A stretch of 44,032 nt of DNA from contig NZ_JAGYPF010000004.1 of the NCBI RefSeq assembly GCF_018343535.1, positions 1 to 44,032 on the forward strand, given 5' to 3'. A program made the translations under genes and the position numbers. The notes beneath the pieces were generated by a model that saw nothing but the letters and a program-made list of their open reading frames with translations, did no database searches and was not told where the DNA came from. Source of the DNA: Neobacillus rhizophilus. Its GTDB lineage: Bacteria > Bacillota > Bacilli > Bacillales > Cytobacillaceae. Shown in pieces: positions 24,527 through 33,088 of the stretch (position 1 is its first letter; each line of letters starts with the position of its first letter).

Positions 24527-24708
24527 CCTTAAAGGAAGACGCCGAACACGGCTTAATAGGGAATCCGGTGTGATGCCGGAACTGCCCCCGCAACTGTAAA
24601 TGCTGACGAAATGAGCAAACCACTGTATAAGAAGGCTTATGAAAATAGGTGCTTATACGGGAAGGGCTCAGAGTAGAGTGATGCATAAGTCAGGAGACCT
24701 GTCTTTCT
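24527..24708 (+). promoter_or_regulatory. Cobalamin riboswitch upstream of nrdEF
   Basis: The conserved B12-box blocks are all present. AATAGGGAATCCGGTG (from 24553) is followed by ATGCCGGAACTGCCCCCGCA and CAACTGT; near the 3' end come AGGGCTCAGAGTAGAGTGATG and AAGTCAGGAGACCTG (from about 24687), here given in part. The order and spacing match the adenosylcobalamin aptamer. Together with the attenuator downstream it should shut off the operon when B12 is abundant. Outer helix boundaries are approximate. Confidence 0.95.
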
Positions 24709-24724
24709 TAAGATGTTTCAACTT

Positions 24725-24840
24725 CTTCGGGGATTGAGAAGAGGAAACGACGGCGACAGAAAAAGAAGGCATGGTTTCGTTTTCTATTTTGTTGTTTGCT
24801 CGTTTCATCCGCTCGGATCCCCCCGAAGCGGATTTTTTAT
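24725..24840 (+). terminator. Terminator with competing antiterminator in the nrdE leader
   Basis: ATCCGCT (24807-24813) pairs with AGCGGAT (24827-24833) and is followed by TTTTTTA, an intrinsic terminator 17 bases before the nrdE ribosome binding site. CTTCGGGG (24725-24732), right after the aptamer, is a perfect complement of CCCCGAAG (24821-24828), which overlaps the 3' arm of the terminator stem, so pairing there would block it. This is the expression platform of the riboswitch. Confidence 0.8.
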
Positions 24841-24856
24841 TTTTAGGGGGAAAACC

Positions 24857-27145
24857 ATGACCACACAGGAAAAATCAGATTTACATGAAGTTTTAGAAAC
24901 AATTAGGCAGGTCTCGGAGAAATATAATCTCGATACAACAGAGCTGCAAAAACAAATTAGGGAACTTGATATTTCCAAAAAAGAGGCAAATCAGCAGGCG
25001 TTATTATATGCAGTAAACCAAATTGCTATGGACCAGCCAGATTGGACTTTTATCGCTGCCCGGTTATATCTGTATGAACTCTATATAAATGCATCGGAAA
25101 ACAGAGGGTATGATTCTTCATTAAAATACGGAGATTTTTACGGCTTAATTCAACATTTAACGAGAATAGGGATTTATTCTAGTGACCTATTAAATGTATA
25201 TACCAAAGAGGAAATGGATGAATTAGCAGCAGATATAAACCCAGAGCGGGATGAGTTATTTAATTACATAGGGTTATTCTTATTGGCAGACCGTTACCTT
25301 GCCCGAGACCATAATCGAACCATTTTCGAACTACCGCAGGAACGTTTCATGATCATTGCCATGACAATCATGAAAAATGAGGACAAGGACCATCGATTAA
25401 AGCTTGTAAAGGAAGCCTACTGGGCACTGAGCAATTTATACATGACCGTTGCCACTCCTACCTTGGCGAATGCCGGAAAAAGCTTTGGCCAGCTTTCATC
25501 CTGCTTCATTGATACGGTGGACGATTCCCTTGATGGCATCTATTTAAACAATTGGGATATTGCCAGGTTAAGCAAAGATGGCGGTGGGATTGGGATTTAC
25601 TTTGGAAAAGTCCGGGCACTGGGTTCTGATATTAAGAAATTCAAGGGAAATTCCTCTGGTGTTGTACCATGGATCAAACTAGTTAATGACACCGCAGTAA
25701 GTGTTGATCAATTAGGGCAGCGTCAGGGGGCGATTTCCGTTTATTTGGATTTATTCCATAAGGACTTGATGAACGGATTCCTGGATTTGAAAACGAACAA
25801 CGGGGACGAACGCCGGAAAGCACATGATATTTTTACAGGTGTCTGCGTGCCCGATCTTTTTATGGAAAAACTGCAAGAGACCGATGGGACTGGCAGAAGC
25901 AGCGGCGAGTGGCATACCTTTTGTCCCCATCAAGTGAAGCAGGTGATGGGCTGGAAGGATGCCGATGGAAATCCACTTGGACTAGAGGATTTTTACGATG
26001 AAATTGACCGGAGATACTTTACGGAGAAATATAAAGAGGCTGTTAACCATCCTTTATTGCCGCGAAAAACGTATAGGGCTATGGATATTATGGCCCGAAT
26101 CATGATGGTGCAATTGGAAACGGGCACGCCATATATGTTTTATCGGGATGAAGTCAACCGGCAAAATCCTAATAAACATCTATTAGGAAAGGGCCGCACC
26201 TCGATATTCTGCAGCAACCTTTGTACGGAAATCACGCAAAATATGTCGGCGACGAAAATTGTTAACGAATACCAGGATCAGGATGGAAATGCAGTTATTG
26301 TTCGTAAACCTGGAGATTTCGTGGTGTGTAATCTATCATCTATCAATCTAGCAAAAGCGGTGCCGGCTAAGGTAATGGAGCGTTTGGTCCGTATCCAGGT
26401 CAGAATGCTGGATAATGTCATTGATTTAAATACCATTTCGGTAGGACAGGCGCAGATGACGAATCAAAAATTCCGGGCTATCGGTCTCGGTACGTTTGGT
26501 TGGCATCATCTTTTAGCGCTGAAGGGGATCCACTGGGAATCTGATTCGGCCGTTGAATTTGCGGATGAGCTTTATGAGGAGATAGCCTATTATACCATCC
26601 GTTCCTCAATGGAATTGGCCCGAGAGAAGGGAGCCTACAGCAAGTTCCTTGGTTCGGAGTGGCAGACAGGCGAGTATTTTGTCCGGAAAAAGTATCGGTC
26701 TGATAGGTGGCTGGAGTTAAAAAGGGAGGTCGCACAATACGGTCTCCGGAATGGCTGGCTAATGGCTATCGCACCAAATTCATCAACGGCCAAGATTGGT
26801 GGTTCAACCGATGGAATTGACCCAATTTACTCTGTCGAATACGCGGAGGAAAAGAAAAACTTTAAATTTAAAGTAACAGCACCAGATTTGAACCATCGAA
26901 CGTATATCTATTACCGCCGGGCAAGGCACGAGCTCGATCAGCAGTGGAGCATTCAACAAAATGCTGCCCGCGCTCGCCATATTGACCAGGCGATTAGCTT
27001 TAATCTTTATGTCCGGCATGATATCAAGGCGAAAGAACTGTTGAACCTGCATCTAGAAGCGTGGCGGCAGGGTTTAAAGACGACGTACTATGTTAGAAGC
27101 ACATCGCAAACGGAAATCGAGGAATGCGAAGCTTGCCATAGCTGA
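24857..27145 (+). CDS. nrdE: Ribonucleoside-diphosphate reductase, large (alpha) subunit, class I
   Basis: A 762-residue catalytic subunit that reduces ribonucleotides to deoxyribonucleotides. The active site is complete: Cys216 (SSCFIDT) and Cys491 (VVCNLSSINL) form the redox pair, Asn454, Cys456 and Glu458 (CSNLCTEI) the radical site, TTYYVRS near the end holds the radical-transfer tyrosines, and the tail CEAC (Cys757/Cys760) reloads the disulfide. The N-terminus starts within an ATP-cone-like region and lacks its opening VxKRDG strand, so the allosteric activity site is probably missing, as in class Ib enzymes. The frame runs upstream to 24713, but that part overlaps the attenuator; ATG 24857 follows TTAGGGGG. 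First gene of the nrdE-nrdF-flavodoxin operon. The name nrdA is possible. Confidence 0.93.
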   Translation: MTTQEKSDLHEVLETIRQVSEKYNLDTTELQKQIRELDISKKEANQQALLYAVNQIAMDQPDWTFIAARLYLYELYINASENRGYDSSLKYGDFYGLIQHLTRIGIYSSDLLNVYTKEEMDELAADINPERDELFNYIGLFLLADRYLARDHNRTIFELPQERFMIIAMTIMKNEDKDHRLKLVKEAYWALSNLYMTVATPTLANAGKSFGQLSSCFIDTVDDSLDGIYLNNWDIARLSKDGGGIGIYFGKVRALGSDIKKFKGNSSGVVPWIKLVNDTAVSVDQLGQRQGAISVYLDLFHKDLMNGFLDLKTNNGDERRKAHDIFTGVCVPDLFMEKLQETDGTGRSSGEWHTFCPHQVKQVMGWKDADGNPLGLEDFYDEIDRRYFTEKYKEAVNHPLLPRKTYRAMDIMARIMMVQLETGTPYMFYRDEVNRQNPNKHLLGKGRTSIFCSNLCTEITQNMSATKIVNEYQDQDGNAVIVRKPGDFVVCNLSSINLAKAVPAKVMERLVRIQVRMLDNVIDLNTISVGQAQMTNQKFRAIGLGTFGWHHLLALKGIHWESDSAVEFADELYEEIAYYTIRSSMELAREKGAYSKFLGSEWQTGEYFVRKKYRSDRWLELKREVAQYGLRNGWLMAIAPNSSTAKIGGSTDGIDPIYSVEYAEEKKNFKFKVTAPDLNHRTYIYYRRARHELDQQWSIQQNAARARHIDQAISFNLYVRHDIKAKELLNLHLEAWRQGLKTTYYVRSTSQTEIEECEACHS

Positions 27146-27156
27146 TAGGAGGAACC

Positions 27157-28194
27157 ATGAACCTTTTGAAAAAAATAAAACTGCTGAACCCGGAGTTTCC
27201 AAATAAATCAACAGGTATTATCAACGGGCAGTCATCGGGGCTGCTCAATTGGAACGATATTGCCTATCCGCAGATGTACGATTTGTATCAAACGTTATTG
27301 TCAAATTTTTGGAAGGCGCAAGAGATTAATATGCAGGATGACATAAAACAGTGGGACCTGCTTAGTGACATTGAAAAAGATGTATTTTTGCGAATCAATA
27401 CCCAGCTTGCATCGCTGGACAGCCTGCAAACACCGACGATGACACAAGTAATGGATTATGTGACCGATTCCAGCTTTAAAGCGATTTTTGCAGTGATTGC
27501 CCAACAGGAGGCGGTCCATAATGAATCCTACTCATATATACTGAGCTCCCTTGTGCCGTTAAGTGAACAAAATGAGCGGTTTAATCAAGCGAAAAGTGAC
27601 CAGATTGTACAAAAACGGAACCAACTGATTTTAGATGCATATGAACGATTTCGCGAAAAGCCCACAGCGCAACATTTATTTGAATTAGGTGTAAACTCAA
27701 TTAACCTCGAGGGGATCTATTTTTATGCGGGCTTTGCCTTTTTCTATCATCTTGCTCGGGAGCAGAAAATGCTGAAAACCAGTACGATGATTAGCTATAT
27801 CCAGCGGGATGAAATGCAGCATGCGTACTTCATGGCCCAATTTATACGGATTTTGTTAACAGAGAATCCAGAGCTGTACACTCAGGAGAATCTGGATTAT
27901 GTATATCAGACCATTGGACAAGCCGTTGAACTGGAAAAGGAATGGGCGTCCTTTATCTTAAAGGAAATTGACGGTATCGATTTAAGAGAGTATGAGGAAT
28001 ATACAGAATATCTTGCAAATAAGCGCCTTCGACAGCTTGGATTGCAGAATTTATATAAGGAAAGGAACAATCCGATGCCTTGGATTCATGTGTTTAGTGA
28101 TGAAATGCTGAACGGAACAAAATCCGATTTCTTCGAGCAGAAGCCGCGGACCTATTCTAAGGTCACCCAATCAAATGGGTTCGATGAGTTATGA
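27157..28194 (+). CDS. nrdF: Ribonucleoside-diphosphate reductase, small (beta) subunit, class I
   Basis: The 345-residue radical-generating subunit. All dimetal ligands can be placed: Asp88, Glu118 and His121 (QQEAVHNES), Glu185 (INLEGIY), Glu219 and His222 (RDEMQHAY). The radical tyrosine position is Tyr125, four residues after His121 as in classical NrdB/NrdF. It is therefore a metal-using, tyrosyl-radical protein and not one of the metal-free class Ie forms. The start follows AGGAGGAACC, 11 bases after nrdE. Its last 4 bases overlap the flavodoxin gene (ATGA), which indicates translational coupling and supports a shared complex or activation pathway. The Ib call is inferred from the flavodoxin partner; class Ia is not excluded. 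Confidence 0.93.
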   Translation: MNLLKKIKLLNPEFPNKSTGIINGQSSGLLNWNDIAYPQMYDLYQTLLSNFWKAQEINMQDDIKQWDLLSDIEKDVFLRINTQLASLDSLQTPTMTQVMDYVTDSSFKAIFAVIAQQEAVHNESYSYILSSLVPLSEQNERFNQAKSDQIVQKRNQLILDAYERFREKPTAQHLFELGVNSINLEGIYFYAGFAFFYHLAREQKMLKTSTMISYIQRDEMQHAYFMAQFIRILLTENPELYTQENLDYVYQTIGQAVELEKEWASFILKEIDGIDLREYEEYTEYLANKRLRQLGLQNLYKERNNPMPWIHVFSDEMLNGTKSDFFEQKPRTYSKVTQSNGFDEL

Positions 28195-28646
28195 AAATAG
28201 CCATCGTCTATGCATCAAAAACAGGGAATACGGAGGAGTTAGCCTATTTGCTGTGGAGTTTATTTTTACAGAAAAATAGAGATACAGCCCTGTTTCGTGT
28301 CGACCAATTTCCAGTTTGGGAATTAGCGGGGTTTGATGCAGTCGTGGTTGGAACCTATACGTGGGGAAATGGGGAAATCCCATACGAAATGATGGAACTG
28401 TACCGCGCTTTTGAAACTTTGGAGGTCAGCAGCATGATTACGGGGGCGGCAGGAACTGGCGACAGCGGGTACCCAAGATATTGCGGGGCAGTTGATGAAT
28501 TTAGGGATATGCTTTATGTTCAGACTAACTTGGCGGCCACTCTTAAAATTGAAGTGATTCCGCAGGCAAAGGACTTAGAGCGATGCAAGAAGTTTGTGGA
28601 TGCCATTGTGCAACGAATCAACCAAAGAATTGCTTTGGGTTCGTAA
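28191..28646 (+). CDS. Flavodoxin in the ribonucleotide reductase operon
   Basis: A 151-residue flavodoxin. The FMN phosphate loop is YASKTGNTEE (about 8-17); the two isoalloxazine loops are GTYTWGNGEIP and GTGDSGYPRYCGAVDEF, the latter typical of true short-chain flavodoxins. Canonical NrdI proteins lack this last motif. It therefore sits in the slot of NrdI but looks like a genuine flavodoxin, and may deliver electrons for cofactor assembly or radical repair in NrdF. The start overlaps the nrdF stop by ATGA. A terminator follows the gene and closes the operon. Confidence 0.88.
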   Translation: MKIAIVYASKTGNTEELAYLLWSLFLQKNRDTALFRVDQFPVWELAGFDAVVVGTYTWGNGEIPYEMMELYRAFETLEVSSMITGAAGTGDSGYPRYCGAVDEFRDMLYVQTNLAATLKIEVIPQAKDLERCKKFVDAIVQRINQRIALGS

Positions 28647-28651
28647 CTAAA

Positions 28652-28687
28652 GAAATGCGAGAATTTAAAAATAGTTCTCGCATTTTT
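28652..28687 (+). terminator. Intrinsic terminator of the nrd operon
   Basis: AAATGCGAGAA and TTCTCGCATTT pair around a 10-base A-rich loop and run into T. Confidence 0.88.
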
Positions 28688-28805
28688 GGATTTAATTTCA
28701 GTCATATCCGCAAAAGGAGGGAAATCCCTAGAAAAATTTGCTAAAATAGAAATGACGTATGTATTCATACACCAGGTGAAAATTTAAATGTAAAGAGGGG
28801 ATTGG

Positions 28806-30515
28806 ATGAAAGTTCAAAAAACGCTTTACCGCAAGTTTTTCTCGGTATTAACTGCCGCCGCCATGATGACAACCGCCACTGCTGCTCTTGCAGCCCCTAA
28901 AGAACTTCCCGTACCGCCGGCAAAAGCACAAGCTAATGCCTCCTATGAATCTGCTCTACATAATAAAGACAAAAGCAGCTATACGTTGACTATCATGCAC
29001 ACCAATGATACCCATGCACATTTAGACAATATTGCAAGAAGGATAACCGCTATTAAACAAGTGCGCGAAGCACATCCAAGTTCACTTTTATTGGATGCAG
29101 GGGATGTTTTTAGCGGGACACTTTATTTTAACAAGTATGAGGGTCTGGCGGATCTAGAGTTTATGAATCTTGCGGGCTATGACGCGATGACATTTGGCAA
29201 CCATGAATTTGACAAAGGGACAGCCACCTTGGCGAATTTTGTGGAAGGGGCGGGATTTCCATTTGTCAGCGCCAATGTCGACTTCAAGAAAGATGGAAAT
29301 ATCAACCGGTATTTTAATGATGAAATAAAAAACAATCCCAAGCACAATGGGGAAATTTACAATGGCATAATTAAAAAGGTAAACGGCGAGAGAATTGGGA
29401 TTTTTGGATTGACGACTGCCGAAACCGTGGACATCTCCAGCCCAGGCCCTGATGTGGTTTTTCAAAATTATCTAGAAGAAGCAAAACAAGCAGTCAAATC
29501 GTTCAAAGAAAAAGGCGTCAACAAAATTATAGCGCTGACTCATATCGGATACGATGATGGCGGCGGGGATAACGACCTCACTTTAGCAAAGGAAGTTGAC
29601 GGGATTGACATCATCGTCGGCGGCCATACCCATACTAAACTGGACCAACCGGTAATGGTAGAAGCCGGCAAGGAACCGACGGTCATTGTCCAGGCCAATG
29701 AATACAGCAAATTTTTGGGTACATTGGATGTTCAATTTGATAAAAATGGAAAAGTTGTTAGCTTTGGGGGCAAGCTAATTGACCTTGATCAACAAGTGAA
29801 CAACGCTTATGTCATCCCTAATGATCCGGTGGCCGCACAAATACTCGAAACGAAATACAAACCAGCTGTAGTAGAAATGCAAAATACCGTGATTGGAAAA
29901 ACAACCGTTGACTTAATCGGCGGCAATCCGCCTGCACGAACTGGTGAAACCAATCTAGGTAACCTGATTACCGATGGTATGCTGGCAAAAGCAAAAACAA
30001 TCAATCCGGATACCGTTATTGCTTTCCAAAATGGCGGCGGAATCCGGACCTCAGTGCTGGCAGGGGATATTACCTTAGCAAAGGTTCTCGAAATCATGCC
30101 GTTTGGAAATTCGCTGGGCATCATGAAATTAACTGGTGCAGAAATTAAAGAGGCTCTGGAAATAAGCGTAAAGGACGCACCGAAAGCATTTGGCGGGTTC
30201 CTGCAAGTATCCGGTATAAAATTTGCCTATAACAGCAATCAAGTAGTCGGGCAAAGGGTGAAATCAGTAGAGGTAAAAGAAGATGGTGTTAATTATGTAC
30301 CTCTTGTTGATAGTAAAACATACGTGGTTGCAACGAACACCTTCACCGCAAAAGGCGGAGACGGTTTTACCGTATTCGCGAAAGCGTACAGTGAAGGCCG
30401 TGTCAGCGAGCCGGGATATGTAGACTGGGAAACCTTTACTGAATATGTTACCGCCCAAGAAGGAAAAACAGTCAGTCCAAGTTTGGAAGGACGCATCGTA
30501 AACCTGGCAAATTAA
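28806..30515 (+). CDS. Secreted 5'-nucleotidase/metallophosphoesterase
   Basis: A 569-residue exported enzyme of the UshA/YfkN family. A Sec signal peptide (KxxxxYRKFF, then Ala-rich core) ends near ALAA at 27-30. The metallophosphoesterase domain shows MHTNDTHAHLDN, LLDAGDVFSGT, TFGNHEFDKG, ALTHIGYDDG and IIVGGHTHTKLD, which supply the two-metal ligands. The C-terminal 5'-nucleotidase domain has FQNGGGIRTSVLAGDIT and NTFTAKGGDGFTVF, which bind the nucleoside. It should dephosphorylate extracellular nucleotides to release phosphate and nucleosides. No LPXTG anchor or S-layer domain is present, so it is probably released. RBS AGAGGGGA. Single-gene unit; an NCS2 permease elsewhere in the window could take up bases made from its products. 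Confidence 0.92.
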   Translation: MKVQKTLYRKFFSVLTAAAMMTTATAALAAPKELPVPPAKAQANASYESALHNKDKSSYTLTIMHTNDTHAHLDNIARRITAIKQVREAHPSSLLLDAGDVFSGTLYFNKYEGLADLEFMNLAGYDAMTFGNHEFDKGTATLANFVEGAGFPFVSANVDFKKDGNINRYFNDEIKNNPKHNGEIYNGIIKKVNGERIGIFGLTTAETVDISSPGPDVVFQNYLEEAKQAVKSFKEKGVNKIIALTHIGYDDGGGDNDLTLAKEVDGIDIIVGGHTHTKLDQPVMVEAGKEPTVIVQANEYSKFLGTLDVQFDKNGKVVSFGGKLIDLDQQVNNAYVIPNDPVAAQILETKYKPAVVEMQNTVIGKTTVDLIGGNPPARTGETNLGNLITDGMLAKAKTINPDTVIAFQNGGGIRTSVLAGDITLAKVLEIMPFGNSLGIMKLTGAEIKEALEISVKDAPKAFGGFLQVSGIKFAYNSNQVVGQRVKSVEVKEDGVNYVPLVDSKTYVVATNTFTAKGGDGFTVFAKAYSEGRVSEPGYVDWETFTEYVTAQEGKTVSPSLEGRIVNLAN

Positions 30516-30637
30516 TCGCCGGAGAATATGAAGGCTATACAGAAAACCGAACAATTAAGGTATAAAGTTGGGAATTTTACTTATGGTAAGATTCCCTTTT
30601 TTAATGTAAAAATATTGAATTCTAGCAATAAAAATAC

Positions 30638-30667
30638 GTTTCGTGTCACGAAACACCATGCTATAAT
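30638..30667 (+). promoter_or_regulatory. Operator palindrome overlapping the EamA promoter
   Basis: GTTTCGTGTCACGAAAC (30638-30654) is a perfect 17-bp palindrome. A consensus TATAAT lies at 30662-30667; with 17-base spacing the -35 element falls at 30639-30644, inside the palindrome. A repressor bound here would exclude RNA polymerase. The regulator is unknown and no regulator gene is adjacent. Confidence 0.65.
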
Positions 30668-30712
30668 GGATAACATGATTATAGTAAATTGGAAAGGTTC
30701 GTGTACATCCTT

Positions 30713-31627
30713 ATGAATGTCGGCCAAAATAAAGCTTTTATCAGCTTGTTTTTAGTCTCTGTCTTTTGGGGCTGTAATTATCCCATTAGCGCTTATTTAC
30801 TTCAAGGGTTTTCCCCTGTTTTCTTATCAACTGTTCGGATTTGCATTACATCCCTTTTTCTCATCATTGTCGCACTCTTTTATAAGGGTATAAAGCGCCC
30901 AACAACCTCGGAATGGAGATATCTTGTTGGTGTTGGAATTTTTGGTACGCTTTTAAACCAGACGTTTTATTTTACCGGTCTGAAACATACCACACCTGCC
31001 AATGCGTCATTAATCATTTCGCTGGCACCAATTGCGACAATTATCCTCGAACGGATTATTTTTAAGGTGAAATTAACAGCTAAAAAATCTTTAGGGGCTA
31101 TGATCAGTTTGATTGGTGTTTTTTCAATTATTGGAGTTGCCGGAGGTACACTCGGAATCTCTTGGGGAGATTTTAATATTTTTATAGCAATGCTTTGTTT
31201 GTCGATCAGTATTTTATTTATCCGCGGTTTATCCCAAACAATGCCATCTTTTGTCGTTACGGTTTACGCAACTGTTTTAGGGAGTGTCCTGATGATTCCT
31301 GCTGCCGGGGTGGAAGGATTGGTGAGCGGGACTGCCATCAGTCATTCTGTCTTCATGTGGTCGTTGCTAATTTTTGCAGCGATATTTGCCCAAGGAATGG
31401 CCGGTTTTTGGTGGAATAGCGGGGTGGCTAAGGTGGGAGCAGGAACGGCTTCCATGTTCATGAATATTCAGCCGTTTGTTGCCATTCTTGCTTCGCATTT
31501 TATATTGGGGAATCGGATTATGCTGTCGCAAATTTTAGGGGGCATATTAGTACTGATGGGGGTTTATATCGCCAACATGCCTAGTGTCAAACCAATCATG
31601 GCGGTTGATTCGAAGAAAGGCATTTAA
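30713..31627 (+). CDS. EamA/DMT-family transporter
   Basis: A membrane protein of about 304 residues with ten hydrophobic segments and the two EamA half-repeats. The first half begins SLFLVSVFWGCNYPISAYLL and contains TPANASLIISLAPI; the second contains GAGTASMFMNIQPFVAILAS. The family exports amino acids and other metabolites. The start is uncertain: TTG 30689 is in frame, but nothing upstream of ATG 30713 has normal SD spacing. Instead a 13-codon frame (30675-30716) ends in ATGA overlapping ATG 30713, which could couple translation. A promoter with an overlapping operator controls it. Confidence 0.85.
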   Translation: MNVGQNKAFISLFLVSVFWGCNYPISAYLLQGFSPVFLSTVRICITSLFLIIVALFYKGIKRPTTSEWRYLVGVGIFGTLLNQTFYFTGLKHTTPANASLIISLAPIATIILERIIFKVKLTAKKSLGAMISLIGVFSIIGVAGGTLGISWGDFNIFIAMLCLSISILFIRGLSQTMPSFVVTVYATVLGSVLMIPAAGVEGLVSGTAISHSVFMWSLLIFAAIFAQGMAGFWWNSGVAKVGAGTASMFMNIQPFVAILASHFILGNRIMLSQILGGILVLMGVYIANMPSVKPIMAVDSKKGI

Positions 31628-31696
31628 ATATAGTGTAATTTTAATATGGTAGTAAACAATAGAGAATGATCTTTTTTGGGGATTAATTTTAAAAGG

Positions 31697-31736
31697 AAAA
31701 ACCGCAGATTCACAGTGAACTGATCTGCGGTTTTTT
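31697..31736. terminator. Bidirectional terminator between EamA and M14 genes
   Basis: AAAAACCGCAGAT (31697-31709) and ATCTGCGGTTTTT (31723-31735), flanked by A and T tracts, between convergent genes. Confidence 0.9.
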
Positions 31737-31765
31737 CTCATTTTTCCAGAGATTAATAGAAATGA

Positions 31766-33088
31766 TTAGAACGCCATATCATTATCCCTGGTTGTTGGGT
31801 CACTAATTCTGTTCGAGGATTCCGGAACATCGTCATAAATTTTAGTGTCAACATTGTTTATAGAACCGTCTGCTAGCCCTTTAAAGACCTCATATAATGG
31901 CGCTTTTACGGTTTCCTTCAACATCCCGGACTGCTTTTGTCCAAGAGTTTGGCTCTGGCCTTTAAGTTCAATCAACATAATCGCAGTGTCATTTAAAGCG
32001 AATGCCCCTAGAGCCGTTCCAGGCAAGTTTACATCCGGATATTTTTGAATGGCTCCAAAATGGGAAAAGCCACGTTGCAATGCCAGATAAGAAAGGGCAT
32101 TTACCTGCTTGCCCAGCTTCAGGACATCTTCGTCCACTTCATAGTGTTTCCCTGAGAAAGGATCTGTATATGGATCAGCTACCACTGCCGCAATTTGCAC
32201 CGGAACGGAACGCTTATCTTCATCGGAAACAGTATTGAAACCGCGGTGATGAACATCAACGTATACATCTGGTTTAAACTCTTTAAAGACGGAGGAAACA
32301 GTTCGGGCCTCAGCGGTGACAAAAAATCCTCCATTGTTGCTGTTATTTGTTGCCTTGCTGTTTAAAAACTTGGTGAACTCGGCCGGGTCTTGATTTTCAA
32401 CTCTAAAATCTAAATTTGGATTGTAGTCACGGTTTTGATCATAACCTGGAATACCGTATACTACTGTACCATTATTATTCTGGGCCCGTTCACTGCCTAG
32501 AGCATTGTAGTACCAAGGTGCTTTTGTATCGGATGGCAGGCCTATTTTTTCTGGGAGCCACGTTTGATGGGTGTAGCGGGTCGGATACCATTTTCCTTCA
32601 AATTGGTTATCGGCACCTTCCGGGTTGATCCGTGGCATAATCCAAATGGAGACCTTATCTAGTATTTCATTTACTTCCTTGGCGTTGCTTGATAGTCTTT
32701 GGATAATATCAATCGCTGCTTCGGTTCCGATTTGTTCGTTGCCGTGAATTTGCGTGGTGATAAGAATTCGTTTCTTACTTGGGTCTGAGTCCCCAAATTT
32801 CACCACATACAATGGATAGCCTTTTTCAGTCTCTGTTTGGTAGCCATCTGGTGCCAAATTGGAGTATCCGGCAATTTCCAGCTTCATTTTTCCTTTCGAG
32901 GATGCTTCCAATTTTTGAAGAGTTTTTGCCAGTTCTTCATTGGACATGTAACTTGAGAGTGAGATGTTTTGCTCATTTTCAACATATGGTCCGTTTGGAT
33001 TGGATTGCGGCTCTGCAAGGGCGGTAGAAGACACCGCCATGGTAAGAGCCATTGCAGTCGGAACGACCAACTTTGTAAATTTTCTCAT
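31766..33088 (-). CDS. Secreted M14-family zinc carboxypeptidase
   Basis: A 440-residue exported metallopeptidase. The signal peptide MRKFTKLVVPTAMALTMAVS ends near ALA-E at residue 25. The zinc site is HGNE (His115, Glu118) in TTQIHGNEQIGTEAA plus His280 or 281 in YVDVHHRGF; the general base is Glu374 in MLIELKGQ. PRINPEGAD lies between, with the Arg that orients substrate in M14 peptidases. It should remove C-terminal residues from peptides or cell-wall peptides outside the cell. RBS AGGGGGAAGTG on the minus strand. Monocistronic. No wall-binding repeats seen. Confidence 0.9.
   Translation of the reverse strand: MRKFTKLVVPTAMALTMAVSSTALAEPQSNPNGPYVENEQNISLSSYMSNEELAKTLQKLEASSKGKMKLEIAGYSNLAPDGYQTETEKGYPLYVVKFGDSDPSKKRILITTQIHGNEQIGTEAAIDIIQRLSSNAKEVNEILDKVSIWIMPRINPEGADNQFEGKWYPTRYTHQTWLPEKIGLPSDTKAPWYYNALGSERAQNNNGTVVYGIPGYDQNRDYNPNLDFRVENQDPAEFTKFLNSKATNNSNNGGFFVTAEARTVSSVFKEFKPDVYVDVHHRGFNTVSDEDKRSVPVQIAAVVADPYTDPFSGKHYEVDEDVLKLGKQVNALSYLALQRGFSHFGAIQKYPDVNLPGTALGAFALNDTAIMLIELKGQSQTLGQKQSGMLKETVKAPLYEVFKGLADGSINNVDTKIYDDVPESSNRISDPTTRDNDMAF

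Noticed and set aside
24713..24856. N-terminal 48-codon extension of NrdE
   Set aside because: It lies over the riboswitch antiterminator and terminator, and a strong ribosome binding site marks ATG 24857.
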